From Candidatus Carbonibacillus altaicus (GTDB lineage Bacteria; Bacillota; Bacilli; Thermicanales; DSM-22653), in contig PEBX01000020.1 in the NCBI GenBank assembly GCA_003050645.1, positions 1 to 46,143 on the forward strand: 46,143 nt of DNA, given 5' to 3'. This document shows, piece after piece, positions 1-7,610 of this stretch (within the stretch, counting starts at the first letter, position 1; the number at the start of each line of letters is the position of its first letter). A program made the position numbers and the translations under genes. Under the pieces are notes generated by a model. That model was not told the origin of the DNA. It did not search any database and worked only from the letters and a program-made list of their open reading frames with translations.

Positions 1-1
1 T

Positions 2-55
2 ACCTTAAAGCCTGCTAGGAAACTTGCAGGTATCCGTATACTTCAGGAGGCCTAA
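2..55 (+). pseudogene. Possible C-terminal tail of an IS200/IS605 TnpB-like protein (partial)
   Basis: The frame from base 2 is open to the TAA at 53-55 and ends in ARKLAGIRILQEA. This is reminiscent of the last turn of TnpB proteins, where the third RuvC motif (D-x-N-A-A-x-N-I/L) is followed by a short helix and the stop. Here the Asp and both Asn positions would be replaced, so the copy is either degenerate or my alignment is wrong. The main support is the structured right-end-like RNA that follows at once. The 5' part lies outside the window. Confidence 0.3.
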
Positions 56-216
56 AGGCAAAAGGATACGGATGGGCAAGTGGCACCGCCCGGTGTCATC
101 CGTCGGTCACTACGCTACAAACGAAGGCAGCGGCCACGCCGCATGTGCTTTCCGTAGCGCGTATCCACGGGTAGCACGAAGAAGCTACACGGCTTTAGCC
201 GTTGTGGAGTGTCACC
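10..216 (+). ncRNA. Structured RNA, probable reRNA/right end of an IS200/IS605-type element
   Basis: This short stretch is packed with pairing. CCTGC at 11-15 pairs with GCAGG at 26-30. ATCCGTAT at 32-39 pairs perfectly with ATACGGAT at 66-73. An H-type pseudoknot follows: GGGC 74-77 with GCCC 88-91, interleaved with TGGCACC 81-87 against GGTGTCA 92-98. Last comes a terminal hairpin, 185-193 with 198-207, around a TTTA loop, followed by GTGTCACC. A long structured RNA ending in a hairpin plus a TCAC-like end is what the 3' end of tnpB elements looks like, with the guide taken from the flank just downstream (here after about 216). No transposase gene is present. The 66-codon open frame across this stretch is a by-product of the GC-rich RNA. 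Confidence 0.5.
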
Positions 217-232
217 GTAAGTAAAAACCGTA

Positions 233-261
233 TTAAACTATTTTTATCAAAACGTTATACT
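233..261 (+). promoter_or_regulatory. Possible sigmaA promoter for the MBL-fold/nnr pair
   Basis: TTAAAC (233-238) and TATACT (256-261) are separated by 17 bp and lie about 100 bp upstream of the first gene. The -10 is good but the -35 is weak. The rest of 217-350 is AT-rich and shows no other feature. Confidence 0.35.
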
Positions 262-364
262 GTTTAAAAATAATGTTATAACCGGAGCCTTCTTAACCAA
301 AATCCTCTCAAGTATGGACGAAGGAAGGAAAGTATAGTTACACCATTTAAAAGGAGTCGTGCCC

Positions 365-1444
365 ATGACCTCTGAGAACCCACCGAGAACGTATGCGCTC
401 GGAAAAGACGTGTTCATGATAGACGTGCATGATCTTCATATGCCGTATCGGACGGGCGTGTATGTCCTGCCTCAAGCAGGTGTGCTCATCGATGTCGGAC
501 CATCGAGCGGTATCCAGTATCTCTTAGAGGGGTTGAGACAACTTCATATCACGCCGAGTTCCATTCAAGGCATCGTGCTTACACACATTCACCTCGATCA
601 TGCCGGTGGGGTAGGACTGCTGCTTACATCGATGCCCCAGGCTAAAGTCATCGTTCACCCGCGCGGCGCACGTCATCTCGCCCATCCGGAAAAACTCATT
701 GCCGGGGCGAAAGCGGTATACGGGGAGATGTTTGAAAGCTACTTTCACCCCGTCCTTCCCGTGCCGGAAGATCGGATCATCACGCCCGGTGACGGGGAAA
801 CGCTGAGCTTTGCCGGTGGAAAATCGTTTACATTCATCGATACACCCGGCCATGCCCGGCATCATCTTTCCATCATGGATCAAGAGACGGGCGATGTCTT
901 CACCGGTGATACCGTCGGCATCCTGTACAATCAAGTATTAAAAGCGTCTATCGCACATGATGCTATACACGATGCCCATATCCAAAATGCTCGGTTTGAA
1001 AAGCCCTTCGTCCTCCCCTCGACTTCTCCCAATCAATTTGATGCCAAAGCCATGCGCGGTAGCTGGGAGCGCATCCGGTCGTTTAACCCTAAGCGCTTGT
1101 TTTTTGGACACTTTGGGAGCACAGAGGATGTCGAAGAGGCTTTTTTGAGCGCGGAAAAAGGATTGCAGTTGTATGAGGAAACGTTAAAAGACTTTCTGTC
1201 GCCGTTTCTCAGCAATCATTCTGCACAGCATGCGTTATCCTTAACCCCCGAACATATTGAGCGTCTCGCGACACTTTTAAACGAGCGCATCAAAGAAACG
1301 CTCCTTACTGCTTTTCTCGATGACATACGGTCGGCTGACCGTTCAGACGATCTTCTCTTTTTCCATATGCTCGCCCTTGATCAATCAATCAATGCGTTCG
1401 GCCTCTTGGATGCAGCACTGAAGCAGATGGGTGAGGCCTTATGA
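365..1444 (+). CDS. Metallo-beta-lactamase-fold hydrolase
   Basis: Cytoplasmic metal-dependent hydrolase of the MBL superfamily, about 359 aa. The binuclear metal site is intact: H74-x-H76-x-D78-H79 (THIHLDHAGG), a further His near 163 in PGHARHH, Asp near 182 in GDTVG, and the closing His near 249 in FGHFGS. The last 110 residues form an extra helical region beyond the hydrolase core. The substrate cannot be read from sequence; glyoxalase-II-like thioesters or lactones are typical of this branch. I chose the ATG at 365 because AAGGAG (351-356) lies 8 bases upstream; a GTG at 359 would sit only 2 bases from it. The stop overlaps the start of the next gene (ATGA), so the two are probably translationally coupled. 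Confidence 0.85.
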   Translation: MTSENPPRTYALGKDVFMIDVHDLHMPYRTGVYVLPQAGVLIDVGPSSGIQYLLEGLRQLHITPSSIQGIVLTHIHLDHAGGVGLLLTSMPQAKVIVHPRGARHLAHPEKLIAGAKAVYGEMFESYFHPVLPVPEDRIITPGDGETLSFAGGKSFTFIDTPGHARHHLSIMDQETGDVFTGDTVGILYNQVLKASIAHDAIHDAHIQNARFEKPFVLPSTSPNQFDAKAMRGSWERIRSFNPKRLFFGHFGSTEDVEEAFLSAEKGLQLYEETLKDFLSPFLSNHSAQHALSLTPEHIERLATLLNERIKETLLTAFLDDIRSADRSDDLLFFHMLALDQSINAFGLLDAALKQMGEAL

Positions 1445-3057
1445 AGCTCAGCGTAGAAGATATTTATGCCTGGGATGAAAATGCTGCCTGGCTCGGGCTC
1501 GATCTCGGCCAACTCATGGAAAATGCCGGAAGCGCGGTGGCGCGCGCCATCCATGCGCGTTACGGTCAAGACGAAAAGGGACTTCCCCGGCGCCTCAACA
1601 TTGCCGTTTTGACCGGACCCGGTAACAACGGTGGAGACGGGTTCGTTGCGGCAAGACACCTGAGCAGCGTACACGACGTCACGGTCTTCGCCTTAAGCCG
1701 CCCCGAGCGGATCCATTCGAATGCAGCGCGTAAAAACTTCACGCTCATCAAATCATCGCCCTTTGTGCGCACCACCCTCCTCGATCATCCGGAACTGATC
1801 CGGACACTCGATCTCGGTTCCTTTGATCTCATAGTAGACGCCATGCTGGGAGCCGGAAAAACGGGCCAAGTACGCGAACCTTTTGCTACTGCGATCGAGC
1901 GTATCAACGCCTTTCGCGGACGAACGGTCATCGTAAGCATAGATGTGCCGAGCGGTTTTCCGGATATTCGACGGGTACAGGCACATCAGACGTATACATT
2001 CGAATGGGATAAAAAAGAGTACGACTTTCCACGCGACGTCTTACCGATCGGTTATCCGCCTGAGCTGTATCATCTGATCGGTCCGTACGAAGCGCGGAAG
2101 CTCCTCCCCAAGCACGGCACGAAAAAAGGTGATCACGGTAATCTCCTGATCATCGGCGGAAGCAGCCGTTACCCCGGGGCACCGCTTTTATCGGCCAGGT
2201 CAGCCTTACCCTTCGTCGACCGGGTCGTGCTCGCCACCCCTGAGACGGACGCTTTCATACCGCCGAGTATCATCCCCGTGCGCCTGCCTGGCGACTTACT
2301 CACACCAGAAGCACTGGACGTTCTTAAACCGCTCTTCCCAATCATCGACGCCATCGTCATCGGCCCAGGGCTGGGCCGCGCCGAACAGACGCTTTCTGCC
2401 GTGCATGCCTTACTTCGTCTGTGGGATGGACCGCTTCTGATCGATGCGGACGCCCTCTATGCCCTACCCTCTTTTCCTGCAGATGAACTCCGATCAGAAA
2501 GATGTCTCCTCACCCCACACCGCGGTGAAATGAAGATGCTCGCCGAGAGGCTCACTGGGGAGACGGAATATGCTCAGGGTCCATCTTTCCACTCTCAGCA
2601 ACCGGCTAATGAGCATAAGGAAGTACATCATCTGCCTTCCGGAAAAATACTGTACAGCGATTTGATCGCACAGATCGAATGGATTCAACCGATCGCCCGG
2701 GCACTTAAAAGTACGATCTTACTCAAAGGGCCGTATGATCTCATCGTTCCCGAAAAAGGAAGCCGCTTCCGATACAACATAACCGGGACGCGGGCCCTTA
2801 CCACCGCTGGTACCGGGGATATGCTCGCTGGAGTGAGCGGAGCGCTCCTTGCCCGCGGCGGGGCGCCCGCACTTGCCGGAGGGGTTGCCACCTTTTTGCT
2901 CGGTCTTACCGCAGAATACCTTGAGCCGACGCACGGCGCATTCATACCCGTCGATGCTTTGATTGAAGCATTGCCGATCGTCGCTTTGAAGCTGCTTAAA
3001 GACCCGGCATTTTTAAAACGCATCCCGGATGACACCGAGCTTCTCTCCGTTGACTAA
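1441..3057 (+). CDS. nnr: Bifunctional NAD(P)HX epimerase / ADP-dependent NAD(P)HX dehydratase
   Basis: Repairs hydrated NADH and NADPH. The N-terminal YjeF_N domain (about 1-200) interconverts the R and S epimers; the C-terminal ribokinase-like domain (about 225-530) dehydrates the S form using ADP. Visible epimerase motifs are MENAGSAVARAI, TGPGNNGGDGF, DAMLGAGKTG and SIDVPSG. Dehydratase motifs are KGDHGNLLIIGGS, VIGPGLG, LIDADAL, LTPHRGEMK and the catalytic TAGTGDMLAG. At 538 aa it is slightly longer than the fused E. coli enzyme; an insert of some 30 residues lies between the LTPHRGEM motif and the LLKGPYDL strand. B. subtilis keeps the dehydratase as a separate protein, so fusion is a trait of this lineage. 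Overlaps the upstream hydrolase gene by 4 bp. A tandem repeat array starts at its stop codon. Confidence 0.93.
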   Translation: MKLSVEDIYAWDENAAWLGLDLGQLMENAGSAVARAIHARYGQDEKGLPRRLNIAVLTGPGNNGGDGFVAARHLSSVHDVTVFALSRPERIHSNAARKNFTLIKSSPFVRTTLLDHPELIRTLDLGSFDLIVDAMLGAGKTGQVREPFATAIERINAFRGRTVIVSIDVPSGFPDIRRVQAHQTYTFEWDKKEYDFPRDVLPIGYPPELYHLIGPYEARKLLPKHGTKKGDHGNLLIIGGSSRYPGAPLLSARSALPFVDRVVLATPETDAFIPPSIIPVRLPGDLLTPEALDVLKPLFPIIDAIVIGPGLGRAEQTLSAVHALLRLWDGPLLIDADALYALPSFPADELRSERCLLTPHRGEMKMLAERLTGETEYAQGPSFHSQQPANEHKEVHHLPSGKILYSDLIAQIEWIQPIARALKSTILLKGPYDLIVPEKGSRFRYNITGTRALTTAGTGDMLAGVSGALLARGGAPALAGGVATFLLGLTAEYLEPTHGAFIPVDALIEALPIVALKLLKDPAFLKRIPDDTELLSVD

Positions 3058-3124
3058 ACCGCTGACTAAATCGCTGACTAAACTAAGATAAATAAACTAA
3101 GATAAATAAACTGAGATGAATTAA
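3047..3124 (+). repeat. Two short tandem arrays spanning the nnr stop codon (3 x 12 bp, then 3 x 14 bp)
   Basis: CCGTTGACTAAA (3047-3058), CCGCTGACTAAA (3059-3070) and TCGCTGACTAAA (3071-3082) run head to tail. They are followed by CTAAGATAAATAAA twice (3083-3096, 3097-3110) and a diverged third copy, 3111-3124. The first 12-mer contains the nnr stop codon, so each further copy repeats an in-frame TAA. From 3125 to 3300 I see no further feature. Confidence 0.85.
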
Positions 3125-3314
3125 CTGTCATATCCTTAGCCCCAAGACCATCCCCTCCAGTACAGCGACATAGATAGACACTGCTTAAACGACAATCCTA
3201 AAATAGGTTGCATCGTTTCATCCTTCTGCTAGTGTCGCCACGTAGCATGGGGGGCTATTTAATAATCATGTCACACAGAAAAGATCGGCCATAAAACATT
3301 TAAGGAGTGGCGAA

Positions 3315-4544
3315 ATGTCTTCACCTCAAAGCATGCCGATAGCAGAAAAGAATCCATCCCGTCGAAACGCTTTATGGACGAAGACGTTTCTTTTGATCAC
3401 AGTCGCGAACTTTTTCCACTTTCTCGGTTTTCAACTTCTGCTTTCGACCATCCCTATTTATGCTCAGGATCTCGGCGCTAAGGAAACGGATATCGGGCTC
3501 GTCGTAAGCATGCTCACCTTATTTGCCCTTCTCATCCGTCCGCTCACAGGCGGGGCGCTCGATCTCTATGGAAAAAAGCGACTGCTCCTCATAGGCCTCG
3601 CCTTGAACCTCCTCGCCATTTTGCTTTACCCCTTTGCCCGGGGATTATCCGCCCTTTTTCTGATCCGCGCCTTACACGGTATAGGTTTCGGCATCTCCAC
3701 GACCGCCTTTGGAACAATCGCCGCGGACATCGTCCCGCCCGCGCGCCGCGGCGAAGGACTCGGCATCTTCGGCCTGTCCACGACGCTTTCCATGGCCATC
3801 GGACCGTATATCGGCCTTCTTCTCTACGACCGTACGGGAACGCTACTTCTTTTTACCGCCTCGGCGCTTATGACGATTACGAGTATGATCATGGTCATTC
3901 CGCTTTCCCGAACCGAGATCGATCTCTCCCGTCCAGTCAAAAAACACCTCAAAGAAGCGCTTTCGCTACCTGAGATGTTCGAAGGAAAAGCCGCTTTTCC
4001 TGCGCTACTCGTCATGCTCCTTTCACTCAGCTACGGCGGCATCATTGCCTTTCTCACACCCTACGGGAAAAGCGCAGGTGTACCGAACATCGGTGTATTT
4101 TTCATATTTAACGCCATATTCGTCTTTCTCAGTCGGCCATTTGCCGGAAGAATCTACGACGTAAAAGGTGTCGGCTGGATCCTCCTGCCTGGAGCGCTCT
4201 CCGGTATGATCGGGCTCTGGCTCCTTGCGCATGCCACCACTACCTGGACGGTCATCGTCGCCGCCTCGTTTTACGGCCTTGCCTTCGGCAGCATCCAACC
4301 GTCCTTGCAGGCCTGGGCCAACGATCGCGCCCCGCTCAACAAACGCGGCGCTGCCAACGCCATGTTCTTCTCTGCCTTTGATCTCGGCATTGGCGGAGGC
4401 GCCATTGCCCTGGGCTGGATCGCAGCATGGCTCGGCTACGCGAAGATGTATGAATGTGCCGGAGTCCTCTTTATCCTCATGATCGGGCTCTTTTTCGCCC
4501 ATACCGGACGCAGACGGGCCGCCTCGGAAAAAGGGGCGACCTGA
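3315..4544 (+). CDS. MFS transporter (12 TM, drug/metabolite exporter type)
   Basis: Integral membrane protein of the major facilitator superfamily, 409 aa, with about twelve hydrophobic segments in two halves. The loop 2-3 signature appears as RPLTGGALDLYGKKRLL and recurs in the second half as SRPFAGRIYDVKGVGW, the usual MFS duplication. This composition is typical of proton-driven efflux proteins in Bacillales; the substrate cannot be predicted. AAGGAG precedes the ATG at good spacing. The gene stands alone between the nnr repeat array and murC, with which it converges. Confidence 0.85.
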   Translation: MSSPQSMPIAEKNPSRRNALWTKTFLLITVANFFHFLGFQLLLSTIPIYAQDLGAKETDIGLVVSMLTLFALLIRPLTGGALDLYGKKRLLLIGLALNLLAILLYPFARGLSALFLIRALHGIGFGISTTAFGTIAADIVPPARRGEGLGIFGLSTTLSMAIGPYIGLLLYDRTGTLLLFTASALMTITSMIMVIPLSRTEIDLSRPVKKHLKEALSLPEMFEGKAAFPALLVMLLSLSYGGIIAFLTPYGKSAGVPNIGVFFIFNAIFVFLSRPFAGRIYDVKGVGWILLPGALSGMIGLWLLAHATTTWTVIVAASFYGLAFGSIQPSLQAWANDRAPLNKRGAANAMFFSAFDLGIGGGAIALGWIAAWLGYAKMYECAGVLFILMIGLFFAHTGRRRAASEKGAT

Positions 4545-4546
4545 TC

Positions 4547-4569
4547 AAAAAAGCCGCCTAAATGGCGGC
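4547..4569 (-). terminator. Rho-independent terminator of murC, overlapping its stop codon
   Basis: Read on the minus strand, GCCGCC-ATTTA-GGCGGC (4564-4569 with 4553-4558) is followed by TTTTTT (4547-4552). The TAG of murC (4558-4560) sits partly in the loop, so the last murC codons form the upstream arm. The plus-strand side has no T-run. Confidence 0.9.
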
Positions 4570-6057
4570 ATCGTCGGAAAGAGGTTGAGGACGTTCGAAC
4601 TTTTCCGAAAGCGCTTCTCGCAAGGCAAAAGCCAATTTCCGGATATCGCCCGCACCGAGCGTAATTACGAGGTCATTCGGACGAACGTCGTTTAAAATGT
4701 GCTGAATGAGCGCCTCTTTATGCGGTTCGTAGACGGTCCAAACTCCGGAGTGTGAACCGATTTGCGCTGCCAGATCGCGGCCATCGACAGCTTTTTGCAG
4801 CACGTCCCCGCGCGGAGAATATATCCCGGTCACATAAACGCGGTCGACCTCGACAAAAGCGCGGGCAAAGGCCTCCTGTAAATAATACACGCGCGTTGCC
4901 CGATGAGGCTGAAAGACGGCCATAACCCGCCGACCAAACGCACGGGCCGTGGCCAGTGTGGCCTCGATTTCCGTCGGATGCACGGCATAATCGTCGACCA
5001 AAAGGATTCCCCCGACTTCACCGATTTTTTCAAAACGCCGTTTCGCCCCGCGGAAAGATTCCAGACTTTGTACCATCCCCCGTTCGGGAAGCCCTAATAT
5101 CGAACCCACAGTGAGGGCCAAAAGAGCGTTCATAACATGGTGTTTACCCGGTATGCCAAGCCTGATACGACCTAAAGATCGACCCTCGAGCACCGCCTCA
5201 AAAGAAGCATACGGGCCATCCATCATAATGTTTTTTGCTACAACATCGGCTTCATATCCGGCGGTCATAGCGTACGTTTTAATCGTAATCGTTCGCGCAC
5301 CGTTTTGATGTGCTTTGTGGTAATCATGTTCACTTGCATGTTGATCTTCATTGGGATATGCATTTTTTTTATTAAGCGTTTCAACAAGACGCCGCGCTTC
5401 CGGATCATCGACGCCGATCACGAGAAAACCGCCCTCTCTGACCTGTCTTGCAAACTGGTAAAAGGCGCGCTGCATATTGACAAAATCGCCGTCATAGTGT
5501 TCCAGATGGTCTGGTTCGATGTTGGTGATCGCCCCGATGTACGGAGAATACTTTAAAAACGACCGATCGCTCTCATCGGCTTCGGCCACGACATAGTCGC
5601 TCGTCCCGGAACGGGCATTGGTGCCACTATTTACCATCTCGCCCCCGATGACAAAGGTCGGGTTCCAACCGGCCTCGGTCATCATCCAAGCGATCATCGA
5701 TGAGGATGTCGTCTTCCCGTGGGAACCGGCAATGGCGATCCCTTTTTCGTGGTTAATAAGGTACGCCAAAAGGTCCGCCCGATGCCAGATCGTCTGCTTG
5801 CGCTCTCTGGCGACGACGAGTTCGACGTTGTCTTTCGGAACGTCCGACGTATAGATGACGATCGCTTTCTCTGGCACGTTCTCGGGGCGATGCCCGATGG
5901 TGATGGTGGCACCAAAGTCTCTTAAGCCCTCGAGGATCGGTTTTGCTTCAATATCAGAGCCCGTTACCTGATAGCCCCTTTCTAAAAATACACGGGCCAA
6001 CGCACTCATGCCGTATCCTCCGATGCCGATAAAATGGAGCGGGGTCGAACGATTCAA
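4558..6057 (-). CDS. murC: UDP-N-acetylmuramate--L-alanine ligase
   Basis: Cytoplasmic peptidoglycan precursor enzyme adding L-Ala to UDP-MurNAc with ATP. The N-terminal Rossmann domain opens with HFIGIGGYGMSALA. The central ATPase domain has the P-loop AGSHGKTT (about residue 112) and EADESD; the C-terminal domain carries DDYAVHPTEI and FQPHRATR. About 499 aa, longer than the usual 430-470. Two acidic/His-rich stretches, around NEDQHASEHDYHKAHQ, account for part of the excess. I prefer the TTG at 6057 because AAAGGTGG ends 8 bases upstream. The GTG at 6069 would overlap that Shine-Dalgarno sequence, and it would add four residues. Last gene of the valS-folC-murC run; a terminator overlaps its stop. 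Confidence 0.93.
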   Translation of the reverse strand: MNRSTPLHFIGIGGYGMSALARVFLERGYQVTGSDIEAKPILEGLRDFGATITIGHRPENVPEKAIVIYTSDVPKDNVELVVARERKQTIWHRADLLAYLINHEKGIAIAGSHGKTTSSSMIAWMMTEAGWNPTFVIGGEMVNSGTNARSGTSDYVVAEADESDRSFLKYSPYIGAITNIEPDHLEHYDGDFVNMQRAFYQFARQVREGGFLVIGVDDPEARRLVETLNKKNAYPNEDQHASEHDYHKAHQNGARTITIKTYAMTAGYEADVVAKNIMMDGPYASFEAVLEGRSLGRIRLGIPGKHHVMNALLALTVGSILGLPERGMVQSLESFRGAKRRFEKIGEVGGILLVDDYAVHPTEIEATLATARAFGRRVMAVFQPHRATRVYYLQEAFARAFVEVDRVYVTGIYSPRGDVLQKAVDGRDLAAQIGSHSGVWTVYEPHKEALIQHILNDVRPNDLVITLGAGDIRKLAFALREALSEKFERPQPLSDDAAI

Positions 6058-6179
6058 ACAGGCCACCACCTTTTTAACTGTTTATCTCGAAACGTTTTTA
6101 GACATACGCTTTCCTTTATCTTGCGATCTGTTTAGTCATGCGTTTTACTTTGTCATGCGATTTCCTCAGGCATCCATCG

Positions 6180-7610
6180 TTAAAAATATAATGCTCTGGA
6201 CTCGACTTTTTTTAAAACAGAAGGGCGCAATGCTTCGATCAAATAGAGTGAGCCAGTAATAAGGACGACATCTTTGGGCGATGCATCGGTGGGTGGAGCA
6301 GTGTCCCCTTCTTTTTCGGCCCGAAGCGCAGAAAAATGCTGTGCCAGATCACAGGCGCGATTCAGCGCACGATCGGCCTCTTTTTCCATATATACGGGGT
6401 AAGGCGGAGCGCTATGCCGGACGAGATCAAACAGTTTCTCGGCAGAAAGCGAGCGCGGAAGGGGTGCTTCTGTCACGGTAAGCGATGCGAGATGGGGCAA
6501 AAGATGGGGGAGCATGTGCTGGATGTCTTTATCTTTCATCACCGCAAAAACGCCGTGCACGCGACCTCCTGGAAAAAGGAGCGGCAAAGATTGAGCGAGC
6601 GAACGCATGCCTGGTTCATTGTGCGCGCCATCCAAAACGATCGGAATCTCGCCCTCGATCACTTCCAGACGCCCGGGATGCACCGCCTTTTGAAGCCCAC
6701 CCTGGACGTGCTCCGGCGCGATGTAAAAAGCATAGTAGAGGCGCAGAAGTTCTGCGGTCATCACAGCGAGCGACGCATTTTCAATCTGGTGCAGTCCCGG
6801 GAGAGACAGTTTCAGATCAAGATAGTTGCGATGCGCCCAGGAAAAATGGAACGTCCAGGGATGAGGGGCATCTTCCGAGCGTTCGGCGTGAAACGTCTCG
6901 CCTGCCAAATAAAACGCAGCACGCTTGTCCTGGGCCGTCTCTCTTAAAACTTGAAGTGCCTCTGCCTCTTGCCGGGCACTGACCACAGGTACGCCAGATT
7001 TGATGATCCCCGCCTTTTCCCGAGCAATGGAGGCAAGATCGGACCCTAAAATGCGCATATGGTCATAGCCGATGGGCGTGATCACACTGATTAGCGGATA
7101 GACGACATTGGTTGAATCGAGTCTTCCCCCGAGACCGGTTTCTAGGATAACGATATCCGGATATGTCACTTCCGCAAAATAAACGATCGCCGCCGCCGTC
7201 AAAAGTTCAAATTCGGTCGGACGGCCGAGAGAACTCGTTGCAAGTTCTTCGGCTACCGGGTAAAGCCGGCGGTACACGTACTTGAGTCCGGCATCGTCAA
7301 TCGGCGTGTGGTTGTAACTGATGCGGCTTCTGAATGTCGTCACATGCGGCGATATATACGTACCGACATCATAGCCTGCTTCCCGCAAAATATACGAAAG
7401 AAAGCTTACCGTTGAGCCTTTCCCGTTCGTCCCCGCCACATGGACGAACTTAAGGTGCCGCTCCGGACGGCCCAGTCGTTCGAGGATCGCTTCCATACGC
7501 TCGGTCCCTGGTTCATACTGCTCTCGTTTTTGATATTGAATCCATTTGATGACCGCATCAGCCGAGATGGTCTCACTTTGAACGGAATCCCCTGTAAACT
7601 CACGCCTCAT
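6180..7610 (-). CDS. folC: Bifunctional folylpolyglutamate synthase / dihydrofolate synthase
   Basis: Adds glutamate to dihydropteroate and to reduced folates in the cytoplasm. The P-loop [14 protein letters not shown] lies near residue 58. Also visible are the Mur-ligase-family signatures [39 protein letters not shown], and DGAHNEPGM at the start of the C-terminal domain. About 476 aa, slightly long. Start: the ATG at 7610 has AAAGGAAGG nine bases upstream; an in-frame ATG at 7634 would place that sequence inside the gene. With the 7610 start, folC overlaps the end of valS by 11 bp, implying coupling. A 110-bp gap with degenerate TCATGCG-type repeats separates it from murC. Confidence 0.93.
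   Translation of the reverse strand: MRREFTGDSVQSETISADAVIKWIQYQKREQYEPGTERMEAILERLGRPERHLKFVHVAGTNGKGSTVSFLSYILREAGYDVGTYISPHVTTFRSRISYNHTPIDDAGLKYVYRRLYPVAEELATSSLGRPTEFELLTAAAIVYFAEVTYPDIVILETGLGGRLDSTNVVYPLISVITPIGYDHMRILGSDLASIAREKAGIIKSGVPVVSARQEAEALQVLRETAQDKRAAFYLAGETFHAERSEDAPHPWTFHFSWAHRNYLDLKLSLPGLHQIENASLAVMTAELLRLYYAFYIAPEHVQGGLQKAVHPGRLEVIEGEIPIVLDGAHNEPGMRSLAQSLPLLFPGGRVHGVFAVMKDKDIQHMLPHLLPHLASLTVTEAPLPRSLSAEKLFDLVRHSAPPYPVYMEKEADRALNRACDLAQHFSALRAEKEGDTAPPTDASPKDVVLITGSLYLIEALRPSVLKKVESRALYF

Noticed and set aside
2-55. Firm assignment as functional TnpB
   Set aside because: The catalytic Asp position of the last RuvC motif does not match and only about 17 codons are visible, so I list it only as a possible remnant.
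24-224. 66-codon open frame at the left end
   Set aside because: No ribosome binding site, Cys/Arg/Ser-rich composition typical of read-through of a structured GC-rich RNA, and it lies wholly across paired RNA helices.
6336-6982. Plus-strand frames of 165-203 codons opposite folC
   Set aside because: Antisense of a clearly conserved enzyme; composition is basic and lacks any recognisable domain.
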